Origin: Collinsella aerofaciens
Lineage (GTDB): Bacteria; Actinomycetota; Coriobacteriia; Coriobacteriales; Coriobacteriaceae
Direction of reading: 5' to 3'
DNA length: 26,127 nucleotides
Assembly: GCA_905213725.1 (NCBI GenBank)
Contig: CAJMJM010000010.1
Span: forward strand, 1-26,127
Shown here: piece by piece, positions 1 to 7,305 of the stretch
How the letters are laid out: every line of letters starts with the position of its first letter
Position numbering within the stretch: the stretch's first letter is position 1
Translations under genes and position numbers: made by a program
The notes under the pieces: model-generated
What the model saw: only the letters and a program-made list of their open reading frames with translations
Told to the model about the DNA's origin: nothing
Databases searched by the model: none

Positions 1-5
1 TCGCA

Positions 6-30
6 CGGAGAGCACATTAAGTGCTCTCCG
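6..30. repeat. Perfect 10-bp hairpin at window edge
   Basis: The arm CGGAGAGCAC (6-15) is followed by a 5-nt loop and its exact reverse complement (21-30). No T-run follows, so it is not a textbook intrinsic terminator. It lies in the gene-free stretch 1-232, where I see no convincing reading frame. It may be the tail of an element that begins left of the window. Confidence 0.5.
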
Positions 31-170
31 GCTCGTGCGGAACTCGCGATCGACCAAAGCCCCCGTCGCGCCCTCTTCCTTGTGGCGTTACGGCATGCAG
101 CTCGCGAACATCGCTCTGCTCGTTCGCTTTTTGGTCTGGAGAGCCGGGTGGGCTGATAAATAGATATGGC

Positions 171-206
171 AAGGGACTCCTCCGTTGAAGAACGGGGGAG
201 CCCCTT
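171..206. terminator. Likely bidirectional terminator hairpin beyond manA
   Basis: A 16-bp stem (171-186 with 191-206, loop GAAG) has one G-U pair and one A-C mismatch. It sits 27 nt beyond the manA stop codon. The T-rich side (TTGTTGCGTTTT) lies on the plus strand, so it would also stop plus-strand transcripts entering from the left. Its use by manA is inferred from position. Confidence 0.6.
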
Positions 207-232
207 GTTGCGTTTTGGGTTGTTTCTGCGGC

Positions 233-1165
233 TTACAGATGGCTGATGATCAGCTCCATGGTGCCCTCGAGTTCAATCTTGTTCACGGTGGACGGCGCCA
301 GTAGGTGACTGCCCTTGTGGACGGAGTCGCCGCAGACGGTGCCTTTGCCGTCGATGACCGAGAGGCACATGAAGGGCCAGCGCTGCTCCAGGGTCTTGCT
401 GCCGTCCACGCGAACGCGGTCGACGGTGTAGCAGGGGGTGGACGCGAGCTCGGTCTCGCCATTGACTTCGGGTGCGGTCACTGTGCCGTCGGTCGGGGCC
501 TGCGCGGTAAAGTTGATACAGTCCAGGCTCTGCTCAATGTGCAGCGGGCGCAGTTTGCCGTCGGTGCCGGGACGGTCGTAGTCGTACAGGCGATACGTCA
601 CGTCGCTCGACTGCTGCGTCTCCAGAATCAGCGTGCCGGTCTTGATGGCGTGAACGGTGCCGGAGTCGATTTGGAAAAAGTCGCCCTTGTGGATCGGCAG
701 CACGTTGAGCATGTCGTCCCAGCGACCCTCTTCGATCATCTGCGCGGCCTCGGCACGGTCATGTGCGCGCTGGCCGACGATGATCGTGGCGCCGGGCTCG
801 CAATCCAGCACGTACCAGCACTCGGTCTTGCCCAGGCTACCGTTCTCATGCTCGGCGGCGTACTCGTCGTTGGGGTGGATCTGGATCGACAGGTCGTCCT
901 TGGCGTCCAGAATCTTAATGAGCAGCGGGAACTCCTTGCCCTCGCAGTTGCCAAAGAGCTCGCGATGCTCGGCCCACAGCCACGACAGCGTGTGGCCGGC
1001 GTACGGACCCTCGGCAATCTGGCAATCGCCGTTGGGGTGCGCCGAGATGGCCCAGCACTCACCGATGGGACCCTCGGGAATGTCATAGCCAAAGACGGTC
1101 TCCAGCTGGCGGCCGCCCCAAATCTTCTCGTGGAAGATCGGCGTGAGTTTAATCAAATCGGACAT
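233..1165 (-). CDS. manA: Mannose-6-phosphate isomerase, class I
   Basis: This cytosolic zinc enzyme interconverts mannose 6-phosphate and fructose 6-phosphate and so feeds mannose into glycolysis. The 310-residue product is the short Bacillus-like class I form. Zinc ligands are visible at the family positions: Q95 and H97 (SIQIHPND), E115 (KTECW) and H172 (GTVHAI), with the active-site arginine region YRLYDYDRPG at 191-200. I chose the ATG at 1165 because a GGGGG ribosome-binding site lies 7 nt upstream. A reading frame from 1195 would add ten untypical residues, and the ATG at 1171 is too close to the G-run. The gene follows the GntR regulator on the same strand after 128 nt, so the two may be co-transcribed. 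Function is near certain; the start is moderately certain. Confidence 0.93.
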   Translation of the reverse strand: MSDLIKLTPIFHEKIWGGRQLETVFGYDIPEGPIGECWAISAHPNGDCQIAEGPYAGHTLSWLWAEHRELFGNCEGKEFPLLIKILDAKDDLSIQIHPNDEYAAEHENGSLGKTECWYVLDCEPGATIIVGQRAHDRAEAAQMIEEGRWDDMLNVLPIHKGDFFQIDSGTVHAIKTGTLILETQQSSDVTYRLYDYDRPGTDGKLRPLHIEQSLDCINFTAQAPTDGTVTAPEVNGETELASTPCYTVDRVRVDGSKTLEQRWPFMCLSVIDGKGTVCGDSVHKGSHLLAPSTVNKIELEGTMELIISHL

Positions 1166-1293
1166 GTGCATACCCCCATCAGGTTGTGCAGGCACCTCGC
1201 GAAAAACGGCTCAAAGCGAGCGCCTGCCGGATTACAAACTTACGCCAACGTTACGTTGTGCATTCCAAAGCGGTCGCCCACGTTGCGCGAAAT

Positions 1294-1959
1294 CTAGTAC
1301 TCAAACGCGGCGCCGCTGTCCAAAAATCCAATCTGGTTGAGCTCGAGCAGGGGAGAGCCGGGCTTGGTGTTCAGGCGCTTGGCCTCTTCCTCGGTTGCCG
1401 CCACGGCACGAATGGTGCGGTGGAAGCTCGAGATCTTAAGCCCGCATTGCTCGCGGATATAGCTGTAGACCGACGCGTACAGGTCCTTTTTCTTCAGGCC
1501 CGGGATCAGCTCGAGCGGCATATAGGTGTACTCGATAACGATGGGCAGGCCATCGACCTCGCGTACGCGCACGATGTGATAGGCAAAGTCGTCTTCGGCC
1601 ATTCCCAGCTGGGAGGCAACCTCTGCCGGCGGATTGACGATCGAGAAATCGTAGACCACCGAGGCAACCTTCTCACCGCGATGCTCGTAGGTAAAGCCCT
1701 GCGCGCGGTCGTTTCTGCCTTGGAAAAACGCTTTGCCGGGAAGCCCCGCGGTGTCCTTGACGTAGGTGCCCGATCCGCGACGGCTCGTGACCAAGCCTTC
1801 CTCGGTAATTTGCTCAATTGCTCGTTTGACGGTGATCTTGGAAACGCCATACAGCTCGCAGAACTCAACGACAGTGGGTAGCTTGTCGCCGGGCGTAAGG
1901 GCACCATCCTCGATACTGCGACGAATATCCGCAGCTATTGACTCATATTTGGGAATCAT
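1294..1959 (-). CDS. GntR-family (HutC subfamily) transcriptional regulator with UTRA domain
   Basis: This 221-residue regulator has an N-terminal winged helix-turn-helix (about residues 4-70; GDKLPTVVEFCELYGVSKITVKRAI is the recognition region and GLVTSRRGSGTYV the wing). A UTRA ligand-binding domain follows (about 90-215, ending SPLLELNQIGF). Proteins of this type repress sugar-uptake genes until a sugar phosphate binds the UTRA domain. The ATG at 1959 has an AAAGGGGG ribosome-binding site. It sits between manA (downstream, same strand) and the divergent beta-glycosidase/PTS genes, so those genes and its own promoter are the obvious targets. The ligand is not known; a phosphorylated beta-glucoside or hexose phosphate is an inference. 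Confidence 0.92.
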   Translation of the reverse strand: MIPKYESIAADIRRSIEDGALTPGDKLPTVVEFCELYGVSKITVKRAIEQITEEGLVTSRRGSGTYVKDTAGLPGKAFFQGRNDRAQGFTYEHRGEKVASVVYDFSIVNPPAEVASQLGMAEDDFAYHIVRVREVDGLPIVIEYTYMPLELIPGLKKKDLYASVYSYIREQCGLKISSFHRTIRAVAATEEEAKRLNTKPGSPLLELNQIGFLDSGAAFEY

Positions 1960-2006
1960 GGAACCCCCTTTCTAACATGAATGCCTGTAAAAGAAAGTAT
2001 ACCTAC

Positions 2007-2035
2007 TATAAAAGCATCTATATGGCTTTAATCAA
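2007..2035 (-). promoter_or_regulatory. Candidate promoter of the GntR regulator
   Basis: Read on the minus strand, TTGATT (2030-2035) and TTTATA (2007-2012) are separated by 17 nt in an AT-rich region. A second possible -10, TATACT, lies at 1996-2001. Transcription would run into the regulator gene 40-50 nt further on. Confidence 0.4.
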
Positions 2036-2067
2036 AGAAGTTCGAGAAAGAAAAACAAAAAAGACGC

Positions 2068-2105
2068 TTTACATAAAAAATTAGAGCGCTATAGTTATAG
2101 ATAAC
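2068..2105 (+). promoter_or_regulatory. Candidate promoter and operator of the beta-glycosidase/PTS operon
   Basis: TTTACA (2068-2073) and TATAGT (2090-2095) are separated by 16 nt. Overlapping the -10 and the expected start site is the perfect palindrome GTTATAGATAAC (2094-2105), a natural place for the divergently encoded GntR repressor to bind. The 1960-2260 gap otherwise holds an AT-rich 1981-2110 segment and an approximately 155-nt leader. The leader contains a small hairpin GCCTCC-AATC-GGAGGC (2219-2234) just ahead of the ribosome-binding site GAGG at 2251. Confidence 0.45.
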
Positions 2106-2260
2106 AAGCGAGATGCATGAGCATCGCCTGTACCGCTTGGAGACGGATTTGTTTTGGTGGGTCGGATATCCGGATAACCGGTGCGCGCCCGCGCCGTATT
2201 ACCCGCCAATGCAAACCCGCCTCCAATCGGAGGCTCAAAGACAGGAAAGCGAGGACTTCG

Positions 2261-3661
2261 ATGGCACAGTATCTGCTGCCCAGCGACTTTTTCTTTGGCG
2301 CGGCCATGTCCGGTCCGCAGACCGAGGGCCAGTGGAACCAGGGCGGCAAGCTCGAGAACCTGTGGGACACCTGGTCCATGCAGGATCTGGGCTCGTTCTA
2401 TAACCGCGTGGGTTCCTATGCCGGTAACGACTTTATGGCCAAGTACAAGGACGACCTTCGCATCATGAAGGACCTGGGCCTGGATACCTATCGCACCTCC
2501 ATCCAGTGGAGCCGCCTGCTCGATGCCGACGGCAACCTCAACGAGGAGGGTGCTGCGTGGTACCACGAGCTGTTCCGCGCTTCCCGCGAGGCAGGCCTGG
2601 AGCCGTTCGTCAACCTTTACCACTTCGATATGCCCACCTATCTCTTTGACCGTGGCGGTTGGGAGAGCCGCGAGGTCGTCGAGGCCTACGCGCATTACGC
2701 CGACGTCGCCTTCCGCGAGTTCGGTCAAGAGATCAAGTACTGGTTTACCTTTAACGAGCCCATCGTCGAGCCCGAGCAGCGCTACCAGGAGGGCGTGTGG
2801 TTCCCGCAGCTCCACGACTTCAACCGTGCTCGCACCGTGCAGTACCACATTTCGCTGGCGCACGCGCTGGCTGTTGCCAACTATCGCAAGGCCTATGACA
2901 AGGGCGCCGTTCGCGCCGATGCCAAGATCGGCATGATCAACTGCTTCACCCCGGTCTACACCAAGGAGAACCCCAGCGAGGCAGACCTCGAGGCCGTGCG
3001 TATGACCAGCGGCATCAACAATCGCTGGTGGCTCGACCTTATCACCAAGGGCGAGCTTCCCGCCGACGTGCTCGACAGCCTGGCCGAGGGCGGCGTCAAG
3101 CTTCCGTTCCGCGCCGGTGACCAGGAGATCCTCAAGCAGGGCGTCGTTGACTGGCTTGGCTGCAACTACTACCATCCCACGCGCGTCCAGGCGCCGGCGA
3201 GCAAGATCGACCAGTACGGTCTGCCGCACTTTGCCGACGAGTACGTGTGGCCCGATGCCGTCATGAACAAGAGCCGCGGCTGGGAGATTTACCCGAAGGG
3301 CCTCTACGACTTTGGCATGGACTGCGCCAAGAACTATCCCGATCTTGAGTGGTTCGTCTCCGAGAACGGCATCGGCATCATGGACGAGTACAAGAATCGT
3401 GACGCCGAGGGAACCATTCAGGACGACTATCGCGTCGACTTTGTGCGCCAGCACCTTGAGTGGGTCGCCAAGGCCATTGACGAAGGGGCCAAGTGCCGCG
3501 GCTACCACTACTGGGCCGTCATTGACAACTGGTCCTGGGCAAATGCCTTCAAGAACCGTTATGGCTTTGTCGAGGTCGACCTCATGGACGGCTATCAGCG
3601 CCGTCTTAAGAAATCGGCAGCTTGGCTCAAGCAGGTCGCCACGACCCACGTGGTGGATTAG
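2261..3661 (+). CDS. Glycoside hydrolase family 1 (phospho-)beta-glucosidase/galactosidase
   Basis: This 466-residue GH1 enzyme hydrolyses a beta-glycoside in the cytosol. The acid/base glutamate is E166 in FTFNEP and the nucleophile is E368 in SENG, each in its usual place. The C-terminal segment WSWANAFKNRYGF (424-436) resembles the phosphate-binding loop of LacG-type 6-phospho-beta-glycosidases: the serine (S425) and tyrosine (Y434) line up, but the lysine is one residue early (K431, with N at 432). Together with the PTS genes downstream this favours a phosphorylated disaccharide as substrate, though glucoside versus galactoside cannot be read from sequence. I chose the ATG at 2261 (GAGG six nt upstream), which gives the standard family start MAQYLLPSDFFFGAAMSG; a longer frame from 2117 lacks any homologous N-terminus. 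Confidence 0.9.
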   Translation: MAQYLLPSDFFFGAAMSGPQTEGQWNQGGKLENLWDTWSMQDLGSFYNRVGSYAGNDFMAKYKDDLRIMKDLGLDTYRTSIQWSRLLDADGNLNEEGAAWYHELFRASREAGLEPFVNLYHFDMPTYLFDRGGWESREVVEAYAHYADVAFREFGQEIKYWFTFNEPIVEPEQRYQEGVWFPQLHDFNRARTVQYHISLAHALAVANYRKAYDKGAVRADAKIGMINCFTPVYTKENPSEADLEAVRMTSGINNRWWLDLITKGELPADVLDSLAEGGVKLPFRAGDQEILKQGVVDWLGCNYYHPTRVQAPASKIDQYGLPHFADEYVWPDAVMNKSRGWEIYPKGLYDFGMDCAKNYPDLEWFVSENGIGIMDEYKNRDAEGTIQDDYRVDFVRQHLEWVAKAIDEGAKCRGYHYWAVIDNWSWANAFKNRYGFVEVDLMDGYQRRLKKSAAWLKQVATTHVVD

Positions 3662-3665
3662 CGAT

Positions 3666-3699
3666 CGGGCGCTCAGCCCCAAAACGGGCGCTCAGCCCC
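3666..3699. repeat. 15-bp direct repeat
   Basis: CGGGCGCTCAGCCCC occurs at 3666-3680 and again at 3685-3699, separated by AAAA, immediately after the beta-glycosidase stop codon. No terminator-like T-run follows, which is compatible with readthrough into the PTS IIC gene. Confidence 0.6.
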
Positions 3700-3796
3700 T
3701 GCGCAAACGCGCAATAACATTGGCACATCTGGTGGCAGAGGGCGACAGACCACCGTGCGCATAGGAAAAGGCCGGATTTGAAAGTTAGGAGCAATC

Positions 3797-5149
3797 ATGG
3801 CCAGTGACAACGGAAAGAGCTTCCTCGACAAATTTGCCGAGGTCTCTGCGAAGGTGGGAAACCAGGTTCATCTGCGTTCCCTGCGCGATGCCTTCGCGAC
3901 CATCACGCCGCTCTATATCCTTGCGGGTATCGCGGTTCTTATCAACAACGTCGTGTTCCCTCTGTTCCCGCTCGATGCGGCGGGCCTCGCCAACCTCCAG
4001 ACCTGGGGCTCGGCAATCACCCTGGGCACCCTTAACGTGTCCGCCATTATCCTGGCCGGTCTGATTGGCTACAGCCTCGCCAAGAACGAGCGTTTCGATA
4101 ACCCGCTTGCCTGCGTGGTTGTCGCTATCTCTGCCTTCGTCATCATGATGCCGCAGCAGATCACCACCACCCTTGCCGCCACGAGCCCGCTTCTCACCGA
4201 CAAGATCACCTCCGCCGAGGTCACCGGTGCCCTTTCGACCGCCAACACCGGTACCAACGGCCTGTTCTCGGCCATCATCATCGCCCTGCTCTCCACGACG
4301 CTCTTCATCAAGATCTCGGGCGTCGAGAAGCTCAAGGTCAAGCTGGGCGAGGGCGTACCTCCTGCGGTCTCCAACTCCTTCAACGTCATGATCCCAATGC
4401 TGCTCAACCTCTCGATCTTCGCTATCGCCTCGGCCCTGCTCGCCGTCTGCGCCGGCACCGACCTGTGCACCATCATCTCCACCTGCATCTCCAACCCGCT
4501 CAAGAGCATCATGAACGCCGGTCCGTGGGCTGTCATCCTCATCTACACCCTCGCCAACCTGCTGTTCTGCGTTGGTATTCACCAGTCCACCATCTCGGGC
4601 GCTACCGTCGAGCCGATCCTGACCATGCTCATCGTCGACAACATGGCTACCTTTGCCGCCGGCGGTACCATCCAGCCCGATCACTACATGAACATGCAGA
4701 TCGTCAACAGCTTCGCCCTCATCGGCGGCTCGGGCTGCACCCTCATGCTGCTGCTCGACACCTTCCTGTTCTCCAAGAACAAGGCCTCCAAGACCGTTGC
4801 CAAGATGGCCATTCTGCCTGGCCTGTTCAACATCAACGAGCCGGTCATCTACGGTTACCCCATCGTGTACAACCTGCCGCTCATGATTCCGTTCGTGCTT
4901 CTTCCCGACCTGTTCATCGGTGTCACCTATGGCCTGACCTGCGCTGGCATCATCAGCCCCTGCATCGCTCAGGTGCCTTGGACCATGCCGCCCGTCATCA
5001 ACGCCCTGCTTGCTACGGGCTTTGACTGGCGCGCCGGCGTGTGGCAGGCTCTGGAGCTGGTCATCGGCATGGCTGTCTACCTGCCCTTTATGAGGATCTC
5101 CGAGAAGGCCATCGCTAAGCAGGAGGCCCTCGCCGAGCAGAACGCCTAG
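3797..5149 (+). CDS. PTS lactose/cellobiose-family transporter subunit IIC
   Basis: This 450-residue membrane permease subunit moves the sugar across the membrane and presents it for phosphorylation by IIB. It has about ten hydrophobic segments beginning near residue 35 (TITPLYILAGIAVLINNVVF). The two conserved substrate-site residues of the ChbC/CelB family are visible: H262 in VGIHQST and E348 in FNINEPVIYGYP. The start ATG has GGAG 6 nt upstream. IIC is encoded apart from IIB and IIA, as in cellobiose/chitobiose systems. It lies 135 nt after the beta-glycosidase and 150 nt before IIB, with an apparent attenuator in between. Family assignment is firm. The sugar (cellobiose, chitobiose, lactose or an aryl-glucoside) is not determined. 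Confidence 0.93.
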   Translation: MASDNGKSFLDKFAEVSAKVGNQVHLRSLRDAFATITPLYILAGIAVLINNVVFPLFPLDAAGLANLQTWGSAITLGTLNVSAIILAGLIGYSLAKNERFDNPLACVVVAISAFVIMMPQQITTTLAATSPLLTDKITSAEVTGALSTANTGTNGLFSAIIIALLSTTLFIKISGVEKLKVKLGEGVPPAVSNSFNVMIPMLLNLSIFAIASALLAVCAGTDLCTIISTCISNPLKSIMNAGPWAVILIYTLANLLFCVGIHQSTISGATVEPILTMLIVDNMATFAAGGTIQPDHYMNMQIVNSFALIGGSGCTLMLLLDTFLFSKNKASKTVAKMAILPGLFNINEPVIYGYPIVYNLPLMIPFVLLPDLFIGVTYGLTCAGIISPCIAQVPWTMPPVINALLATGFDWRAGVWQALELVIGMAVYLPFMRISEKAIAKQEALAEQNA

Positions 5150-5170
5150 CGTTTGTCCATTCCACCCTTG

Positions 5171-5212
5171 CGGGTACCGATGCTTGGTACCGGTACCCGT
5201 ATCTCCTTTTTT
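5171..5212 (+). terminator. Hairpin with T-run between IIC and IIB (partial terminator/attenuator)
   Basis: CGGGTACCG (5171-5179) pairs with CGGTACCCG (5191-5199), followed by a six-T run at 5207-5212. The gap between stem and T-run is 7 nt, so termination is probably incomplete. The palindrome GGTACC occurs three times within 24 nt, which allows an alternative smaller hairpin. Its position inside the operon suggests it sets the ratio of IIC to IIB/IIA or marks an mRNA processing end. Confidence 0.5.
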
Positions 5213-5299
5213 GCCTAAACGTGCAAAACAGGGGAAAGATAACCACAAGGATTTATCCAGTTTGTCGTCTGCGCGCCGCGCAGTTATAAGGAGGAAACC

Positions 5300-5602
5300 A
5301 TGAAGAAGATCATGCTTTGCTGCAATGCCGGCATGTCCACGAGTCTGCTGGTCCAGAAGATGCAGTCCGAGGTCGCGAGCCGTGGTCTGGACATCGAGGT
5401 CGAAGCCCGTCCTATGAATGAGGCCCACGATCACCTGGACGAGTGCGACATCCTGCTGCTCGGCCCGCAGATCGGCTACACCAAGGGCGACTTTGAGAAG
5501 GAGGCCGCCGGCCGTTTCCCGGTCGAGGTCATCAACATGGTCGACTATGGCCGCATGAACGCCGCCGGCATCATCGACCACTGCGTCAGCGTGATGGGCT
5601 AG
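5300..5602 (+). CDS. PTS lactose/cellobiose-family subunit IIB
   Basis: This 100-residue cytosolic phosphotransfer protein receives phosphate from IIA and passes it to the incoming sugar. The phosphorylated cysteine is C8 in the signature LCCNAGMSTSLL, and the length is typical of stand-alone IIB-cellobiose proteins. A strong ribosome-binding site, AAGGAGGAAACC, precedes the ATG. The stop codon lies 9 nt before the IIA start, so the two are translationally coupled or nearly so. It works with IIC (3797-5149) and IIA (5612-5944). Confidence 0.95.
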   Translation: MKKIMLCCNAGMSTSLLVQKMQSEVASRGLDIEVEARPMNEAHDHLDECDILLLGPQIGYTKGDFEKEAAGRFPVEVINMVDYGRMNAAGIIDHCVSVMG

Positions 5603-5611
5603 GTGCAGCGC

Positions 5612-5944
5612 ATGGAGGATATGAACGAACTGCAGATGACCTGCTTCGAGATCATCAGCTACGTCGGTACCGCCAAGAGCATGTACATCAACGCCGTGCA
5701 GAAGGCCAAGGAGGGCGATTTCGACGCCGCCGAGGAGCTCATTAAGCAGGGCGACGAGGCCTATAACGGCGGCCACGATGTTCACATGGGACTTCTTAAG
5801 AAGGAGGCCAATGGCGAGCGCAACGGCGAGGCCCCGCTGATTCTGCTGCACGCCGAGGACCAGATGGCCGGCACCGAGACCATGCGCGTCATGGCCACGG
5901 AGCTCATTGAGGTCCACAAACAGCTACAGGCACTCAAGGCCTAG
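5612..5944 (+). CDS. PTS lactose/cellobiose-family subunit IIA
   Basis: This 110-residue all-helical cytosolic protein accepts phosphate from HPr. The phosphorylated histidine is H80 in LILLHAEDQ, with D83 as the family metal-site aspartate. I prefer the ATG at 5612, with TAGGTG just upstream. A GTG at 5603 directly abuts the IIB stop, and the ATG at 5621 is only 2 nt past a GGAGG that itself lies inside this reading frame. It is the last PTS gene before a strong terminator at 6003. The general kinases (HPr, enzyme I) are not in the window. Confidence 0.93.
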   Translation: MEDMNELQMTCFEIISYVGTAKSMYINAVQKAKEGDFDAAEELIKQGDEAYNGGHDVHMGLLKKEANGERNGEAPLILLHAEDQMAGTETMRVMATELIEVHKQLQALKA

Positions 5945-6002
5945 CTGGCGTTTTCGCCGCGACGGATCGTGCGGTTCGCATACAATCCAGTCCCTTTTGC
6001 AG

Positions 6003-6034
6003 GCGCCGGGAGTCTCCCTCTCCCGGCGCTTTTT
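6003..6034 (+). terminator. Intrinsic terminator of the PTS operon
   Basis: A perfect 10-bp GC-rich stem, GCGCCGGGAG (6003-6012) with CTCCCGGCGC (6020-6029) and a 7-nt loop, is followed directly by TTTTTGTTT. It lies 58 nt after the IIA stop codon. Confidence 0.9.
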
Positions 6035-6090
6035 GTTTGGCGAGTTGCTGAGCGTCATTGCTCGTTGAGCGGGCGGACGTTTCCCCAGAT

Positions 6091-6131
6091 AAAACCTGCC
6101 AAAACAAACCTGTCCCTTTTTGGCGGGTTTT
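6091..6131. repeat. Intergenic hairpin, GGGAC-loop family (copy 1, minus orientation)
   Basis: A 14-bp stem with one G-U pair (6091-6104 with 6118-6131) encloses a loop that reads AGGGACAGGTTTG on the minus strand. The T-rich arms could also let it act as a bidirectional terminator. The loop resembles those of the hairpins at 7142, 9911 and 17371, while the stem sequence does not. Confidence 0.6.
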
Positions 6132-6145
6132 TGTCTTGAGAGCGG

Positions 6146-6151
6146 TACCAT
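6146..6151 (+). promoter_or_regulatory. Candidate -10 element of the glucokinase gene
   Basis: TACCAT lies 35 nt before the start codon in the context GCGGTACCATACAG. It resembles -10-like elements ahead of several other genes in the window. No clear -35 is present at 16-18 nt spacing. Confidence 0.3.
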
Positions 6152-6185
6152 ACAGGCAATGTTTAAACGAGAAAGGTGGGCTCTC

Positions 6186-7139
6186 ATGGAACCTAAGCAG
6201 TACTACATCGGCATTGACGTCGGCGGCACTTCGGTTAAGGAGGGCCTGTTCGACGAGGACGGCAACCTGCTTGCCAAGGCCAGCGTGCCCACGCCTCCCA
6301 TCGTCGACGCTGCGGGCTTTGCCGCGGTAACCGAGGCTATCGACCAGGTGGTCGCCAAGGCTCAGATTCCGCGCGCCTTTGTGGCGGGCATCGGCCTGGC
6401 CGTTCCGTGCCCCATTCCGGCTGCGGGCGATGCCAAGGTCAAGGCGAACATCTCCATCAACCTGCCCGAGCTTAAGATTGCCATTCAGGAGCACTGCCCC
6501 GACGCGGTCGTAAAGTACGAGAACGACGCCAACGCCGCCGCCATGGGCGAGGCCTGGCTCGGCTCTGCCAAGGGCGTGCAGAACGTGGTGATGGTCACCA
6601 TCGGTACCGGCGTGGGCGGCGGCGTCATCATCAACGGCGACGTTGTGTCGGGCGTTGTGGGTGCCGGCGGCGAGATTGGCCACATGTGCCTGAACCCCGA
6701 CGAGGAGCGTACCTGCGGCTGCGGCGGCCATGGCCACCTGGAGCAGTATTCCAGCGCCACCGGCGTGGTGAGCAATTACCTGGCCGAGTGCAAGGCTGCG
6801 GGCGTCGAGCCCATCGAGCTCACCGGTCCTTCCGATTCCAAGGACGTATTCCAAGCCTGCCGCGAGGGCGATAAGCTCGCGCTTGCCGCGGCCGATACCA
6901 TGGCCGACTACCTCGGCCGTGCCCTGGCGCTTATCGCCAACGTGGTCGACCCTGAGATGTTCCTCATCGGCGGCGGCGCCTCCGCCTCGGCCGATGTCTA
7001 CCTCGACGCCGTGCGCGAGCACTTTAAGCAGTACGCGTTTTCCGTCTCGCGCGAGACGCCCATCGAGGTCGCCTCGCTCGGCAACGACGCCGGTATCATC
7101 GGTGCCGCCTACGTAGCCCTGCGCGCCGCCGGCAAATAG
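6186..7139 (+). CDS. ROK-family glucokinase
   Basis: This 317-residue cytosolic kinase is expected to phosphorylate glucose with ATP. The N-terminal phosphate loop GIDVGGTSVKEG is at 9-20 and the catalytic base is D114 in ENDANA. The second phosphate motif GTGVGGG is at 140-146, and the sugar/zinc-site residues E163 and H166 lie in GEIGH. The ROK zinc motif is altered: C177-G-C179-G-G-H-G-H184-L-E, with histidine where the last cysteine normally stands. The ATG at 6186 has AAAGGTGG upstream; an in-frame extension to 6120 runs through a hairpin and is not supported. Following a beta-glycosidase/PTS operon, it would capture the free glucose released by hydrolysis. Other hexoses or N-acetyl-sugars are possible ROK substrates. 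Confidence 0.88.
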   Translation: MEPKQYYIGIDVGGTSVKEGLFDEDGNLLAKASVPTPPIVDAAGFAAVTEAIDQVVAKAQIPRAFVAGIGLAVPCPIPAAGDAKVKANISINLPELKIAIQEHCPDAVVKYENDANAAAMGEAWLGSAKGVQNVVMVTIGTGVGGGVIINGDVVSGVVGAGGEIGHMCLNPDEERTCGCGGHGHLEQYSSATGVVSNYLAECKAAGVEPIELTGPSDSKDVFQACREGDKLALAAADTMADYLGRALALIANVVDPEMFLIGGGASASADVYLDAVREHFKQYAFSVSRETPIEVASLGNDAGIIGAAYVALRAAGK

Positions 7140-7141
7140 CC

Positions 7142-7170
7142 GGTGCAAGGGGGTCAGGTTTCTTTGCACC
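7142..7170 (+). repeat. Intergenic hairpin, GGGAC-loop family (copy 2)
   Basis: GGTGCAA (7142-7148) pairs with TTGCACC (7164-7170) around the loop GGGGGTCAGGTTTCT. A second partial motif, AAAAGGGACAGCC, follows at 7181-7193. It lies just after the glucokinase stop codon and has no T-run. Confidence 0.6.
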
Positions 7171-7261
7171 AACATGGTGTAAAAGGGACAGCCTTGGCCC
7201 CCGTGCCTACCCCAAAATATGCCGTGGCCCTTCCGTCTGCGAAGGCTCGGCATCGGCGTGC

Positions 7262-7267
7262 TACCAT
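7262..7267 (+). promoter_or_regulatory. Candidate -10 element of ppaC
   Basis: TACCAT in the context GTGCTACCATAGC lies 38 nt before the ppaC start codon. It matches the -10-like pattern seen before glucokinase, tmk and comF. No convincing -35 is visible. Confidence 0.3.
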
Positions 7268-7305
7268 AGCTACGTCCAAGTACACATATCAAGTGGAGGA
7301 TATCC

